A stretch of 46,053 bases of DNA from Bacillota bacterium (GCA_021797515.1 JAJZZP010000133.1:1-46053), one strand, 5' to 3'; shown: positions 27,930 through 40,186, numbered from the stretch's first letter. Notes: generated by a model not told the origin, from the sequence alone. Numbers and translations: made by a program.

Positions 27930-28135
27930 GTGACAAATCATGTGGATGAATGTCAGTTTATACACAACGTCGACGAAATTTTTCGGGAACCGTCCAACCC
28001 CTTGGGGATTACCGCGAACTTTATCCCGAGCTTATCCGATGGCAAATCCCCTACACCACTGGGGCTTGGACAAGTTATCCCAATTATCCATAGGCCTTAT
28101 TATCACTACGCTTATTATAAAAAACAGAGATCATC
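27930..28135 (+). other. oriC, downstream DnaA-box cluster and AT-rich segment
   Basis: Boxes or near-boxes: TGTGGATGA (27941-27949), TTATACACA (27958-27966), TTATCCCGA (28022-28030), TTATCCGAT (28033-28041), then the tandem TTATCCCAA (28076-28084) and TTATCCATA (28085-28093). An AT-rich run (about 28097-28130) follows and is the likely unwinding element. There is no convincing gene between dnaA and dnaN. Confidence 0.75.
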
Positions 28136-28189
28136 CTAAGGAGCCTACACTTCGACAGCAAAAACCTTAAACAACCGAGGAGGATTTTT

Positions 28190-29302
28190 ATGCACTTCAG
28201 TGCAGACCAAAACCAACTAGCGAAAGCACTCACAAATGCATCGCATCTTGTGCAATCACAAAACACGAACCCGATTCTATCGGGAATCCAGATAAATACG
28301 ACAGAAAACGGCATTACAGTGGAATCCACTGACCTCTTCAATAAAATAAGCATTCACTTGCCAGCCTATGTCACCGAACCAGGTTCCGTGGTATTGCCAG
28401 CTTCTACTTTCACTGATTTGATCCACCGTATCCCTACCGCCACGGTTGACCTGCAAAGCGATAGTATCAGTGGTAAAACGGTGATTAAGTACGGCCGTAG
28501 CCGTACCACCATTCATGGATTTGGCAGTGAAAGATTACCTCAATTTCCCGCGTTAGGTGATGAATCGACTACGGTGACATTGCCTCCCGGTATTTTGAGC
28601 ACGTTTGCTCGGCAAACTTTGTTCGCGTGCTCCAAAGAAGAATCAAGACCTGTGTTGAAGGGTCTCAGTTTAGAACTGGGCGAAGGCAAGATGTTGTTGG
28701 TCAGTACTGATGGCAGTCGCTTATCCCATTCATGGGCGGCCCTGCCCGATTATCGTGGACCTCACACTAAGTTGGTGTTGCCGGCGAAGGTCCTCAGCGA
28801 AGCATCGCGCCTCGGCTCTTCCGTTCAACCCATTACCATGACCAGTACCGCTGGCTTTGTGCAATTTTCCTCCGAAGGTACGGTTTTGCAAAGTCGCCTT
28901 TTAGATGGCGAATATCCCGAGTATCAGCGAGTCATTCCTCAAGATTATCCCGTACAGATTCGACTTTCCATCACCGAACTTAGAGGTAGTGTGGAAAGGG
29001 CTCAGCTAATTGCATCCAAAGATCGGTCCAATGCAATTCGTATGATACATCAAATTGACGTCTTACAACTTGAAGCTTCGGCTGCCGAGGTCGGACAAGC
29101 CTTGGAGCAGTTGGAGTGCCACAGCAAAGGACCAGAGATGGATATTTTGTTCAACGCAACCTTTATTCTTGATGCGTTGAAGTCTTTTATCAGCGACGAA
29201 GTGTTGATTGAATTTTCTGGGATACAGTCTGCTGCGCGCTTTCGGGAAGCGGATAACTCGCAATATTTTCATATTGTGTTACCGTTGCGCCAATTGGTTT
29301 AA
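28190..29302 (+). CDS. dnaN: DNA polymerase III beta subunit (sliding clamp)
   Basis: A 370-residue ring clamp subunit that tethers the replicative polymerase. Three repeated clamp domains are readable; the start MHFSADQNQLAKALTNASHLV, the central KEESRPVLKGLSLELGEGKMLLVSTDGSRLSH and the C-terminal HIVLPLRQLV are typical. ATG follows CGAGGAGG. It begins right after the oriC cluster. Confidence 0.96.
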   Translation: MHFSADQNQLAKALTNASHLVQSQNTNPILSGIQINTTENGITVESTDLFNKISIHLPAYVTEPGSVVLPASTFTDLIHRIPTATVDLQSDSISGKTVIKYGRSRTTIHGFGSERLPQFPALGDESTTVTLPPGILSTFARQTLFACSKEESRPVLKGLSLELGEGKMLLVSTDGSRLSHSWAALPDYRGPHTKLVLPAKVLSEASRLGSSVQPITMTSTAGFVQFSSEGTVLQSRLLDGEYPEYQRVIPQDYPVQIRLSITELRGSVERAQLIASKDRSNAIRMIHQIDVLQLEASAAEVGQALEQLECHSKGPEMDILFNATFILDALKSFISDEVLIEFSGIQSAARFREADNSQYFHIVLPLRQLV

Positions 29303-29308
29303 CACAAA

Positions 29309-30373
29309 ATGATCTTGAGAACCGTGGACATTTCCCGTTTTCGCAATATCAAAGAAGCGCATATAGCATTCTCTTCTCAGTTGACCTTGCTCGTGGGAAA
29401 GAATGCACAAGGCAAAACCAATGCCTTAGACGCAATACATATTGCGTTGCAAGGAAAATCATTTCGCAATGCCCCTGACAGTGATTGGTTTTCCTTGACG
29501 GATCCAGACGGAATCTCGATAATTGCACAAGTCCTTTCCGAATCTGAACGCCCAACCACCGTCGAACATCATGTAATGCCAAGCCCACATCGGCGATCTC
29601 ATAGGGGTCCAAAAATTCCTGTCATTGTGTTTAGTCCTCAGGATCTTGCTCTGTCCCAAGGATCCCCTTCTGATCGGAGAAGATTTATGGATGCAACCCT
29701 TTCCCTAATCAATCCTCGCTACGATAAGGCCTTAAAACAATTTCAACATGCACTGGTGCAAAGAAATCATGCAATGAAGGACCCACGTCTGGCGCATACT
29801 GCAGACAGTTTCACCCCTTCCATGGTAACGAGTGGACTGTATCTATGGACCATGCGTCGACAATTGTTCGAAGATTTGCTCCCAATAGCGGATCGGATTC
29901 ATGGCCGCATCGGACACGGCGAAAGCATCGGGGGAACGCTAACATACGGAGGGTCTGATACCCCCGTGCAAACTGCGAACGAGTATGAAGACTGCTTAAA
30001 AAAGCGGCGAGCAGATGAAAAACTGCGAATGATAACCCTGGTGGGGCCACATCGTGATGAATTATTGCTGACCGTCAATGGTGCTCCGATTTCTCTTTAT
30101 GGATCCCAAGGGCAACATCGCCTGATTTCGCTCAGTTTAAAACTCGCCACTTATCACTTAATCCAAAATGAGTTTGGATACCATCCCATCATTCTCCTTG
30201 ATGATGTGCTGTCTGAGTTAGACCCCGAGCGGCGTCACGAGCTTTTGCAAATGATTAGTGAGCCAGGACAACAAACAATCATTACGGATACTGAGGCTCG
30301 AAACTATGATCAGTTAACACCTATCATATATCATGTAGATCAAGGTCACTTTATTAAAGTGGGGAGCGCTTAA
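29309..30373 (+). CDS. recF: DNA replication and repair protein RecF
   Basis: A 354-residue SMC-like ATPase that helps load RecA at gaps. Walker A LLVGKNAQGKTNALDAI (about residues 28-44), the signature SQGQHRLISLSLKLA and Walker B PIILLDDVLSELDPERR are present. It starts 6 bp after dnaN; the S4-domain gene yaaA that usually stands between is missing. No good ribosome-binding site is visible, suggesting coupling to dnaN. Confidence 0.95.
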   Translation: MILRTVDISRFRNIKEAHIAFSSQLTLLVGKNAQGKTNALDAIHIALQGKSFRNAPDSDWFSLTDPDGISIIAQVLSESERPTTVEHHVMPSPHRRSHRGPKIPVIVFSPQDLALSQGSPSDRRRFMDATLSLINPRYDKALKQFQHALVQRNHAMKDPRLAHTADSFTPSMVTSGLYLWTMRRQLFEDLLPIADRIHGRIGHGESIGGTLTYGGSDTPVQTANEYEDCLKKRRADEKLRMITLVGPHRDELLLTVNGAPISLYGSQGQHRLISLSLKLATYHLIQNEFGYHPIILLDDVLSELDPERRHELLQMISEPGQQTIITDTEARNYDQLTPIIYHVDQGHFIKVGSA

Positions 30374-30910
30374 ATGGCAGAACCGAAACCTTTATCGTCA
30401 ATTCTCCACTCTATGCAACAAGAATATCCATGGCAGACTGCCTACCAAACACGCCTCGTGCAAGAAATCTGGCCAGACTTGGTAGGACCGGCAATAGCCC
30501 GCAACGCCCGCGTCACGCGAATAGACCATGGGGTGATAAAACTCGCGGTGTCGTCTTCAGCATGGTCACAGGAGATCCAATATCTCAAACCGACCATATT
30601 GAGCAAGCTGAATGAGCGTTTACCAGAACATCTGCACGCACATGACATTCGGTCTCGGGTGTTAGTTCGAACGGTAACCAAAGCAGAGAGCCCCAATGCA
30701 AATAACGAGAGATTTTACCGGGTGCGACTCATTAAGGGTCAACAGCCCACCGAAGGGCTGGATTCTCTTATGGAAAGAGTCCACCAGCACTATAAAGATG
30801 CCGTGGCCTATTGGTTGGCTACTGGCTACCACCGATGCCCGATCTGTCACAGTCCCACTCTTAACCGGTATTTGCAGTGCAGTGTTTGTGGGTCCATATT
30901 TTCGCCTTGA
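30374..30910 (+). CDS. DciA/DUF721-like protein with C-terminal zinc ribbon
   Basis: A 178-residue protein. The N-terminal 95 residues match the DUF721/DciA pattern: QTRLVQEIWPDLVGPAIARNARVTRIDHGVIKLAV then SSAWSQEIQYLKPTILSKLNE. DciA assists loading of DnaB in bacteria without DnaC/DnaI-type loaders. The C-terminus adds CPICHSPTLNRYLQCSVCG, two CxxC pairs 13 residues apart, which should form a zinc ribbon. The ATG follows directly on the recF stop (TAAATG), so the two are translationally coupled. Loader function is inferred from the family. Confidence 0.8.
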   Translation: MAEPKPLSSILHSMQQEYPWQTAYQTRLVQEIWPDLVGPAIARNARVTRIDHGVIKLAVSSSAWSQEIQYLKPTILSKLNERLPEHLHAHDIRSRVLVRTVTKAESPNANNERFYRVRLIKGQQPTEGLDSLMERVHQHYKDAVAYWLATGYHRCPICHSPTLNRYLQCSVCGSIFSP

Positions 30911-30949
30911 TGCTAAAGTGGTGTACAATAAGGGAAAGGAGGATCGGTG

Positions 30950-31201
30950 ATGTACTTGCACGTTGGGCAGGATATCATGGTGGCAACTGACGCGATCGTA
31001 GCCATTGTGAGCAAGGAGTTGCTTGAAACCTCCAAAGATGTGCGTGACTTGTATGCAAAGCAGCGTTCCGAGGGACGGGTCAGCGGAAACCTCAAAGAGG
31101 CGAAAACTCTGGTAGTCACCCGCACAGGCATCATTCTTTCCAGTATTTCCGCCAATACTCTAGTGCGGCGGGTAGAACGGCTAGAGGATCCATTACGATG
31201 A
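30950..31201 (+). CDS. remB: RemB-like DUF370 regulator
   Basis: An 83-residue protein of the DUF370 family (Bacillus yaaB/remB, related to the DNA-binding matrix regulator RemA). It starts MYLHVGQDIMVATDAIVAI; the family core includes ILSSISANTLVRR. ATG 30950 follows AAAGGAGG. Between the DciA-like gene and gyrB, the same position as remB in Bacillus between recF and gyrB. Confidence 0.85.
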   Translation: MYLHVGQDIMVATDAIVAIVSKELLETSKDVRDLYAKQRSEGRVSGNLKEAKTLVVTRTGIILSSISANTLVRRVERLEDPLR

Positions 31202-31262
31202 ATGGAAAATCCTGAGGCTATGTGTCTGTTCATGACCCGTCAGGGTCTCACGTCACGTCTAA

Positions 31263-33191
<1,929 letters not shown>

Positions 33192-33217
33192 AAAAGACAA
33201 GAGAGGATTCCTAAACC

Positions 33218-35674
33218 ATGGCAAACATCGGCCACGTCCAGCCGATTGATATTCAAGAAGAGATGAAAAAGTCGTATATCGACTATGCGATGAGTGTCAT
33301 CGTGAGCCGGGCCCTGCCCGACGTCAAAGACGGTTTGAAGCCTGTTCATCGACGGATTTTATATGCGATGCAGGAATTGGCCAATACACCCAACCATCCC
33401 TACAAAAAATCAGCTCGTATCGTCGGCGAGGTGCTTGGTCGTTACCATCCGCACGGAGATACGGCAGTTTATGACGCTATGGTACGGATGGCTCAGGATT
33501 TTTCCATTCGCTACCCGTTAGTGGACGGACATGGAAATTTTGGTTCCATGGATGGCGATGCCCCCGCAGCGATGCGCTATACCGAGGTGCGGTTGTCCCA
33601 AATAGCCATGGAGATGTTGGCAGACATCGACAAAGACACGGTAGATTTTACTCCCAACTTTGACGAGACAACAAAAGAGCCGATGCTGTTGCCTGCCAAA
33701 ATTCCCAACCTGCTAATCAATGGATCCTCTGGAATCGCTGTCGGCATGGCCACCAACATTCCGCCTCACAATTTAGTCGAAGTCACTGATGCGGCAATGT
33801 ATCTCATTGACCACCCTGAGGCTGACATGGAACAGTTGATGAAGTTGGTTCCCGGGCCCGACTTTCCTACCGGCGGAATGATCATGGGTCGGGAAGGCAT
33901 TCGCCAAGCGTACCAAACCGGACGGGGGATTATCACCATCCGCGGTATTGCCAAAATCGAAGAAGCAGACCGCGCTGGCACTCGCAGTCGTATTGTAGTT
34001 ACTGAAATTCCGTATCAGGTCAACAAGGCCCGTTTAATAGAAAAAATTGCTGACTTAGTGCATGAGCGAAAAATTGAAGGAATTGCTGACCTTAGGGACG
34101 AGTCGGACCGGACGGGTGTTCGGATCGTGATTGATCTCAAACGCGACGCAGTACCCAATGTTGTCCTAAACCAATTGTACAAATACACTGCGATGCAACA
34201 GACATTCGGTATTATTCTCTTGGCTTTGGTCGAGGGTCGCCCCATGGTCCTCACTTTTAAGGAGATTTTATCCTACTTTGTTGCTCATCGTAAAGATGTC
34301 ATTATCCGGCGTACACGCTTTGAATTAGCCAAAGCCGAAGCCAGAGCCCACATTTTAGAAGGGCTGCGGATCGCCTTGCAGTTCCTAGATGAAGTGATTC
34401 AACTGATTCGCAGTGCTGAATCAGTCGACACGGCTCGGTCTGGATTGATAGAGCGCTTCGGGTTGTCAGAAATTCAAGCTAACGCGATATTGGACATGAG
34501 GCTCCAGCGCTTAACCGCGTTGGAAAGAGAAAAGATTGAAGCAGAGTACCAGGAAATCCAACAAGAAATCCAGCGACTACGGGCTATTTTAGCCGATGAT
34601 CAACTAGTCTATAATATTATCAAAGAGGATTTAGTAATGATTCGAGGCAAATACGGCGATTCTCGGCGAACCATGATCGGCGCTGCGGCCCGCGATATCA
34701 ATGACGAAGATCTGATACCGGAGGAAGACATGGTGGTGACCATCACCCACCGCGGATACATTAAACGGTCAGCCACAAACGTTTATCGGGCACAGCGTCG
34801 AGGCGGACGCGGAGTTGCTGGTGGCACAGTACGCGAAGATGATTTCATCGGCCAACTATTTGTCGCCTCTACACACGCGTACTTGTGCTTCTTCACCAAT
34901 CGCGGCAGAATTTATCGCATAAAGGTGCATGAGATACCAGAAGCAGGGCGTCAAGCCAAAGGAGTGTCGGTAGCTAATCTGATTGCATTAGAGCAAGCGG
35001 AGCGCATTACAGCAGTGCAAACCATGTCGGAGAACCCCGACGAATCGTATTGGGTGTTTTCGACGCAACGCGGCATCGTTAAACGGACGGCTCTTTCAGA
35101 TTATGTGTCTTGGCGCGGTGGCGGCATCATTGCTATTACGATGGACGACGGCGACGAATTAATTGGTGTAGAATCAACGACAGGATCTTCGGAAATTATG
35201 TTAGCGACGCGCAAGGGACAGGTAATTCGGTTTCAAGAGACCGATGTTCGTGCGATGGGCCGATCTGCACGAGGAGTACACGGGATACGGCTTGATCCCG
35301 ATGATCAAGTGGTCTCGTTAGCCGTGATTCAGGACCAACCCGAAATCTTGATTTTGACCGAGCATGGTTTTGGTAAACGCACGCCATCCGATCAATTTCG
35401 ACGTATAGGACGGGGTGGAAAGGGAGTCAGGGGAATCAAGGTTACGAAAAAAACCGGAACCATGGTAGGGTTGTTGCCAGTTTACGGCAGCGAGCAATTT
35501 ATGGTGATCTCTAGCGAAGGAACGCTAATTCGAATGACCGTAGAAGGTGTGTCCCGTCAAGGACGTGAGTCCCAAGGGGTTACGATTATGCGGTTAGAGG
35601 GAAACCAACAAGTGATGGCATTCACTCTGGTCGAAGCAGACGATGATAGCGAAGTCGTCAACAACGAAGACTAG
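33218..35674 (+). CDS. gyrA: DNA gyrase subunit A
   Basis: The 818-residue DNA-cleaving subunit. The catalytic Tyr121 lies in [11 protein letters not shown]. The GyrA box QRRGGRG (in [15 protein letters not shown]) shows this is gyrase rather than topoisomerase IV. In the quinolone region [14 protein letters not shown], Thr82 stands where E. coli has Ser83 and Asp86 corresponds to Asp87. The C-terminal wrapping domain is complete, with an acidic tail. Confidence 0.98.
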   Translation: MANIGHVQPIDIQEEMKKSYIDYAMSVIVSRALPDVKDGLKPVHRRILYAMQELANTPNHPYKKSARIVGEVLGRYHPHGDTAVYDAMVRMAQDFSIRYPLVDGHGNFGSMDGDAPAAMRYTEVRLSQIAMEMLADIDKDTVDFTPNFDETTKEPMLLPAKIPNLLINGSSGIAVGMATNIPPHNLVEVTDAAMYLIDHPEADMEQLMKLVPGPDFPTGGMIMGREGIRQAYQTGRGIITIRGIAKIEEADRAGTRSRIVVTEIPYQVNKARLIEKIADLVHERKIEGIADLRDESDRTGVRIVIDLKRDAVPNVVLNQLYKYTAMQQTFGIILLALVEGRPMVLTFKEILSYFVAHRKDVIIRRTRFELAKAEARAHILEGLRIALQFLDEVIQLIRSAESVDTARSGLIERFGLSEIQANAILDMRLQRLTALEREKIEAEYQEIQQEIQRLRAILADDQLVYNIIKEDLVMIRGKYGDSRRTMIGAAARDINDEDLIPEEDMVVTITHRGYIKRSATNVYRAQRRGGRGVAGGTVREDDFIGQLFVASTHAYLCFFTNRGRIYRIKVHEIPEAGRQAKGVSVANLIALEQAERITAVQTMSENPDESYWVFSTQRGIVKRTALSDYVSWRGGGIIAITMDDGDELIGVESTTGSSEIMLATRKGQVIRFQETDVRAMGRSARGVHGIRLDPDDQVVSLAVIQDQPEILILTEHGFGKRTPSDQFRRIGRGGKGVRGIKVTKKTGTMVGLLPVYGSEQFMVISSEGTLIRMTVEGVSRQGRESQGVTIMRLEGNQQVMAFTLVEADDDSEVVNNED

Positions 35675-35749
35675 ATTAAATCACAGTCACTTTGTATGGC
35701 GATATGGTGGTCACTGGTTAAAAAGTGGGGACTAAAGGAGTGGACAACG

Positions 35750-36640
35750 ATGGCAGATAAACAACAGGGTACGTTTACCGTTAAAGCGGGCTTGGCGGAA
35801 ATGCTAAAGGGCGGGGTTATCATGGATGTGACAACCCCAGAACAGGCGGTTATCGCAGAAGGAGCCGGTGCGGTGGCCGTGATGGCATTGGAACGCGTTC
35901 CAGCAGACATTCGCGCGGCCGGAGGGGTGGCCCGCATGGCCAGCCCGCGAATAGTGAAGTCGATTATGGAGGCCGTGTCGATTCCGGTTATGGCCAAGGT
36001 CCGTATTGGACACTTTGTGGAGGCCGAAGTGCTTGAGGCGCTTGAGGTAGACTACATTGACGAGAGTGAGGTACTTACCCCAGCTGACGACCAGTATCAT
36101 ATTGACAAATGGCGATTCAATGTGCCTTTTGTTTGTGGTGCCCGTGATCTTGGCGAGGCACTGCGACGGATAGCGGAAGGCGCAGCCATGATTCGTACCA
36201 AGGGTGAACCGGGCACCGGCAATGTGGTGGAAGCTGTTCGCCATTTGCGTCAAGTGAACGCGCAAATTCGCCAGGTAGTGTCCACGCCAAGCGGTGAACT
36301 CGCCGACTTGGCCAAAGAATTACGTGCGCCACTAGATTTGGTGCGCCGCGTCAAAGAATTGGGGCGGTTGCCGGTGGTGAATTTTAGCGCCGGTGGCGTA
36401 GCATCACCAGCGGATGCTGCGCTGATGATGCAATTAGGGGCCGATGGTATATTTGTTGGTTCCGGAATTTTTAAGTCGTCTAATCCGGAAGCGATGGCGC
36501 GGGCGGTAGTACGAGCGACATTACACTATAATGATCCCAAGGTCATCGCTGAAGTATCCGAAGATATCGGCGAATCGATGCCAGGACTGGAAATGACCAC
36601 GCTGAAACCGGCGGATCGCATGCAGGACCGGGGAATTTAG
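35750..36640 (+). CDS. pdxS: Pyridoxal 5'-phosphate synthase subunit PdxS
   Basis: The 296-residue synthase that builds vitamin B6 from ribose 5-phosphate, glyceraldehyde 3-phosphate and ammonia from PdxT. Diagnostic stretches: [59 protein letters not shown] and [26 protein letters not shown] 35750 follows AAAGGAG; a longer frame from 35696 lacks a site. Co-transcribed with pdxT. Confidence 0.98.
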   Translation: MADKQQGTFTVKAGLAEMLKGGVIMDVTTPEQAVIAEGAGAVAVMALERVPADIRAAGGVARMASPRIVKSIMEAVSIPVMAKVRIGHFVEAEVLEALEVDYIDESEVLTPADDQYHIDKWRFNVPFVCGARDLGEALRRIAEGAAMIRTKGEPGTGNVVEAVRHLRQVNAQIRQVVSTPSGELADLAKELRAPLDLVRRVKELGRLPVVNFSAGGVASPADAALMMQLGADGIFVGSGIFKSSNPEAMARAVVRATLHYNDPKVIAEVSEDIGESMPGLEMTTLKPADRMQDRGI

Positions 36641-36645
36641 TCATC

Positions 36646-37233
36646 ATGCGCATTGGTGTTCTAGCTATACAAGGTGATGTTCGTGAGCATCTACAGCATC
36701 TCGTCCAGGTAGGAGCAGACGCGGTTAGTGTTCGTACCTTAGCGGATCTGGCTTACGTCGAAGGGCTCATTATACCAGGTGGTGAAAGCACCACGATTGG
36801 CATGTTGATGCAAGAAGAAGGGTTAATCGGGGCCATTCTGCAACGGGTGACCAATGAGGGGTTTCCGGTCTATGGGACATGTGCTGGACTAATCCTTTTG
36901 GCTAAAGATGTGATCGGAAAGTCACCCGCGCGATTGGGATTGATGGATATCGTGGCCGATCGTAACGCGTACGGTAGGCAAGTAGCGTCGTTCGAAGCGG
37001 ATTTGGATATCGTTGGGGTTGAAGGTGGTCCGTTTCACGCCGTCTTCATACGTGCTCCCCAAATTATTGCGGTGGGCACGAACGTCATTCCGTTGGCTTA
37101 CTATCGCGATCAAGTGGTCATGGCACGCCAGGGCTCATTGCTAGTGAGCTCGTTTCATCCCGAGATGACAAAAGATACCCGAATACATCACTATTTTGTA
37201 GATCTTGTAGCACGCCGGGTGATGACGTCTTGA
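36646..37233 (+). CDS. pdxT: Pyridoxal 5'-phosphate synthase glutaminase PdxT
   Basis: A 195-residue class I glutaminase that feeds ammonia to PdxS. It has LIIPGGESTTIG, the catalytic cysteine in YGTCAGLILLA and the His-Glu pair in SFHPEMTKD. Five base pairs separate it from pdxS. Confidence 0.97.
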   Translation: MRIGVLAIQGDVREHLQHLVQVGADAVSVRTLADLAYVEGLIIPGGESTTIGMLMQEEGLIGAILQRVTNEGFPVYGTCAGLILLAKDVIGKSPARLGLMDIVADRNAYGRQVASFEADLDIVGVEGGPFHAVFIRAPQIIAVGTNVIPLAYYRDQVVMARQGSLLVSSFHPEMTKDTRIHHYFVDLVARRVMTS

Positions 37234-37244
37234 CTTTTCGTCTA

Positions 37245-37490
37245 GAACCGGTGAAGATCAGGCCAATACGGTAAAAAGGTTACGCTTGATGATAGAAGCA
37301 AATATTGGGAAAGGTGTTCAGAGAGCCGATGGCGGTGAGAATCGGTCATCATACCCAATCGTCCACTTCTTGAGAGCCCGATGTTGAATCGGCGGCCAGG
37401 CCCGTTATCGCCACCGAGAGGGCGTATCAACGTCAAATAGGGTGGCACCGCGAGAACACTCGTCCCTAAAGCAGGGACTGAGTGTTTTTT
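37245..37490 (+). promoter_or_regulatory. T-box riboswitch leader (serine type)
   Basis: The 276-bp gap before mtnA holds a T-box leader. The conserved T-box AGGGTGGCACCGCG is at 37439-37452. The terminator is AACACTCGTCCCT / AGGGACTGAGTGTT followed by T's (37455-37490). Upstream stem I features include AGAGAGCCGATGGCGGTG and a GAGC-like end. TCC at 37361-37363, followed by A in the expected place, is the best specifier codon and fits the serS gene downstream. Uncharged tRNA-Ser should stabilise the antiterminator and turn on mtnA-serS. Confidence 0.9.
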
Positions 37491-37509
37491 ATGAAAGGAG
37501 TGAGGATGG

Positions 37510-38547
37510 ATGCTTATAGAGCCCATTCGCAGAGATACTGATCATGTAGAAATCTTAGATCAACGACGTTTGCCCGAATCTGAACGCTGGTTGATCTGTA
37601 CCACCGGAAATGATGTGGTTGAGGCCATTCAGACACTGGCGGTCAGGGGTGCACCAGCTATTGGTATTGCGGGTCTCTATGGTTTGTGGTTGGAAGCGAT
37701 GCGGCTTCAGCATCAACCGCAATTTTCAGCAATGCTACAAGACGCGGCGGACCGGATAAGCCAAGCCAGGCCTACTGCGGTGAACTTATCGTGGGCGGTT
37801 AATCAGGCGTTGGAAAAAATTAGAGGTTTGGATCCCCGCGAAACGGTATCCACACTTAGGGACCTGGCGGACGTGGTGAAAGTTCAAGACGTAGAAAATA
37901 ATGTAGCGATGGGTCAAGCAGGTCTTACCTTGTTTTCGGGACCGGCAAAAATTCTGACGCATTGTAATGCAGGATCATTGGCGACTGCCGGATATGGTAC
38001 TGCTTTGGGTGTAATTCGGGCCCTTCACGAAAAACAATGGATTGACCAAGTATGGGTTGATGAGACCCGCCCTTTGCTCCAAGGAGCCCGGCTGACGGCT
38101 TGGGAATTGGAACATGATCGCATTCCCGCCACGCTATTAACCGATAGTATGGCGTCTCAAGTTATGGCACTCGGGGAGGTAGACGCGGTGATCGTGGGGG
38201 CCGATCGAATAGCTCGTAATGGGGATACCGCAAACAAAATTGGCACCTATGGGTTGGCGGTGTTGGCGAACTACCACAATATCCCGTTTTATGTTGCCGC
38301 GCCAGTTTCCACGTTGGACCCTGTTACGCCTGATGGATTGCATATCCCCATCGAACACCGGGCTGCTGACGAGGTGCGGCGGTGCGGCGGAATTTCCACA
38401 GCACCGACCACCATAGCAGTATACAATCCGGCGTTTGACGTCACTCCTGCCTCACTGATCACGGCGATTATTACCGAACGTGGCGTTATCCGTCCTCCGT
38501 ATGGAAATGCGATCGACCAACTCACAAGGGAGGCAAAGGATGCTTGA
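37510..38547 (+). CDS. mtnA: S-methyl-5-thioribose-1-phosphate isomerase
   Basis: A 345-residue eIF2B-like isomerase of methionine salvage, converting methylthioribose 1-phosphate to the ribulose form. Signatures: AVRGAPAIGIAGLYGL, ILTHCNAGSLATAGYGTALGVI, DETRPLLQGARLTAWEL and DAVIVGADRIARNGDTANKIGTY (catalytic Cys and Asp). First gene after the T-box; its end overlaps the serS start (ATGCTTGA), so the two are coupled. Confidence 0.96.
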   Translation: MLIEPIRRDTDHVEILDQRRLPESERWLICTTGNDVVEAIQTLAVRGAPAIGIAGLYGLWLEAMRLQHQPQFSAMLQDAADRISQARPTAVNLSWAVNQALEKIRGLDPRETVSTLRDLADVVKVQDVENNVAMGQAGLTLFSGPAKILTHCNAGSLATAGYGTALGVIRALHEKQWIDQVWVDETRPLLQGARLTAWELEHDRIPATLLTDSMASQVMALGEVDAVIVGADRIARNGDTANKIGTYGLAVLANYHNIPFYVAAPVSTLDPVTPDGLHIPIEHRAADEVRRCGGISTAPTTIAVYNPAFDVTPASLITAIITERGVIRPPYGNAIDQLTREAKDA

Positions 38548-39805
38548 TATACGGCGTATTCGCCAAAATCCACAAGAAATCGAACACTTGCTGGCGAAAA
38601 AGCATGTTGTTGTGGATTTGAATCAAGTCAATATTTTGGACCAAAAGCGGCGTGATTTTTTGGCTGAGATTGAAGGCTTGAAGGCAGAACGTAACCAGAA
38701 CTCGGAGCGGGTTGCAGCCAAAAAAAAACGCGGCGAGGACGCATCAGACCTTATCAATGCCACGCGTTCCATTGGCGAACAAATCCGGGACCTGGAAGCA
38801 TCGATCGAGCCTTTAGATGGTGAATTACGAACATTTTTGTTGACGGTGCCCAACACTCCATTACCAGAGGTGCCAGAGGGGAACTCATCCGATGATAATG
38901 TGGAATTGCATCGTAGGGGGCAAATACCGGAGTTTCATTTTGAACCTATACCACATTGGGATCTAGGGGAACAGTTGGGAATTTTCGATTTTGAGCGTGC
39001 ACGGAAAATCACGGGGGCTCGTTTTTCGTTGCTGAAAGGGTTGGGGTCGCGGTTGTCACGTGCACTCATTGACTATATGCTGGACCATGCGCGGGACCGC
39101 GGTTATTTAGAGATATCGCCACCCTATATGGTTAACTACGATTCTATGGTCGGAACCGGGCAATTCCCAAAATTCGTCGATGATGCTTTTGGCGTGACTC
39201 CTTCCGGTTACTATTTGATTCCTACTGCCGAAGTTCCTCTGACTAATTTGCATCGTGGAGAAATATTGTCGACTGATGCGCTTCCGATCAAATATACGGC
39301 GTATACGGCGTCATTTAGGGCTGAAGCAGGGGCTGCTGGCCGAGACACCAGGGGACTGATTCGCCAACATCAATTTGATAAAGTGGAACTGGTCCGAATT
39401 GTAGAACCGGATAGGTCGGCGACAGCGATGGAAGAAATGTTGAGGGATGCTGAAACGATTTTAGAAGAATTGGAACTTCCCTACCGAACTGTACTTCTCT
39501 GCGGAGGAGACATGGGATTCGGTCAGGCAAAAACTTATGACATTGAAGTGTGGATGCCGAGTTACGGGCGTTATGTGGAAATTTCATCGGTGAGCAATAT
39601 GACGGACTTCCAGGCCCGACGTGCAGAAATTCGTTATCGCCCGAAAGGTTCAAAGAGAACCGAATTGGTGCACACGCTAAATGGCAGTGCGCTAGCGGTT
39701 GGGCGTACTATTGCGGCTCTAGTGGAAAACTATCAAACGGCATCGGGTCACGTAAGTATTCCATTAGCGTTACAGTCGTACATGTCGGGTGTGAATGAAA
39801 TCTAG
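38540..39805 (+). CDS. serS: Seryl-tRNA synthetase
   Basis: A 421-residue class II synthetase that charges tRNA-Ser. The N-terminal coiled-coil arm (about 25-100) begins after MLDIRRIRQNPQEIEHLLAKK. Motif 2 is TASFRAEAGAAGRDTRGLIRQHQFDKVEL and motif 3 is LNGSALAVGRTIAALVEN. ATG 38540 has GGGAGG upstream and overlaps mtnA; the frame is open further 5' inside mtnA but not used. Two tRNA-Ser genes lie within 2.3 kb downstream. Confidence 0.97.
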   Translation: MLDIRRIRQNPQEIEHLLAKKHVVVDLNQVNILDQKRRDFLAEIEGLKAERNQNSERVAAKKKRGEDASDLINATRSIGEQIRDLEASIEPLDGELRTFLLTVPNTPLPEVPEGNSSDDNVELHRRGQIPEFHFEPIPHWDLGEQLGIFDFERARKITGARFSLLKGLGSRLSRALIDYMLDHARDRGYLEISPPYMVNYDSMVGTGQFPKFVDDAFGVTPSGYYLIPTAEVPLTNLHRGEILSTDALPIKYTAYTASFRAEAGAAGRDTRGLIRQHQFDKVELVRIVEPDRSATAMEEMLRDAETILEELELPYRTVLLCGGDMGFGQAKTYDIEVWMPSYGRYVEISSVSNMTDFQARRAEIRYRPKGSKRTELVHTLNGSALAVGRTIAALVENYQTASGHVSIPLALQSYMSGVNEI

Positions 39806-40186
39806 CAGGCGAACCATGCCCCGATCGCTGAAATGGGAATATTTCTTCCCATGGTAGGCTCGTGATCTTTTTGGCTGTTCCGGAGATATCGTGGGAGTCG
39901 GTGCCTCGGTATGGCTTTCACTAACGGAAAACGGAATACCTGCCTTAATGCTGGAGCAATCTACGGTGTCGTCCCTTGGTTTACTCATTATGTCGCCGCA
40001 TCGGTCGGGCCATGGAGTTTGTCGCCATTGCTCACGAAAACAAGAGGACAGCCGCCAATATATGATTGTTGGCAAATCGGGTGAATGGTCCTAATCTGTT
40101 GTCAATGGTGATAGATTAGGCAGGGAAACTTGCAGCGTTGGGTTGGCGCCAAAATTGTTAGCAGGCCAACCATCAAAAATTGAAGC
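39806..40186. other. Intergenic spacer with possible gene relic
   Basis: No intact gene. An inverted repeat (GGGAATATTTCTTCCC, 39835-39850) follows serS and might be a weak terminator. A plus-strand stretch near 39880-39960 reads GDIVGVGASVWLSLTENGIPA then LMLEQ, resembling the dinucleotide-binding start of an FAD oxidoreductase; it soon loses coding character. Confidence 0.35.

Noticed and set aside
39891..40094. FAD-oxidoreductase-like ORF after serS
   Set aside because: Only about 25 residues resemble a dinucleotide-binding start and there is no credible continuation; kept only as a possible relic.
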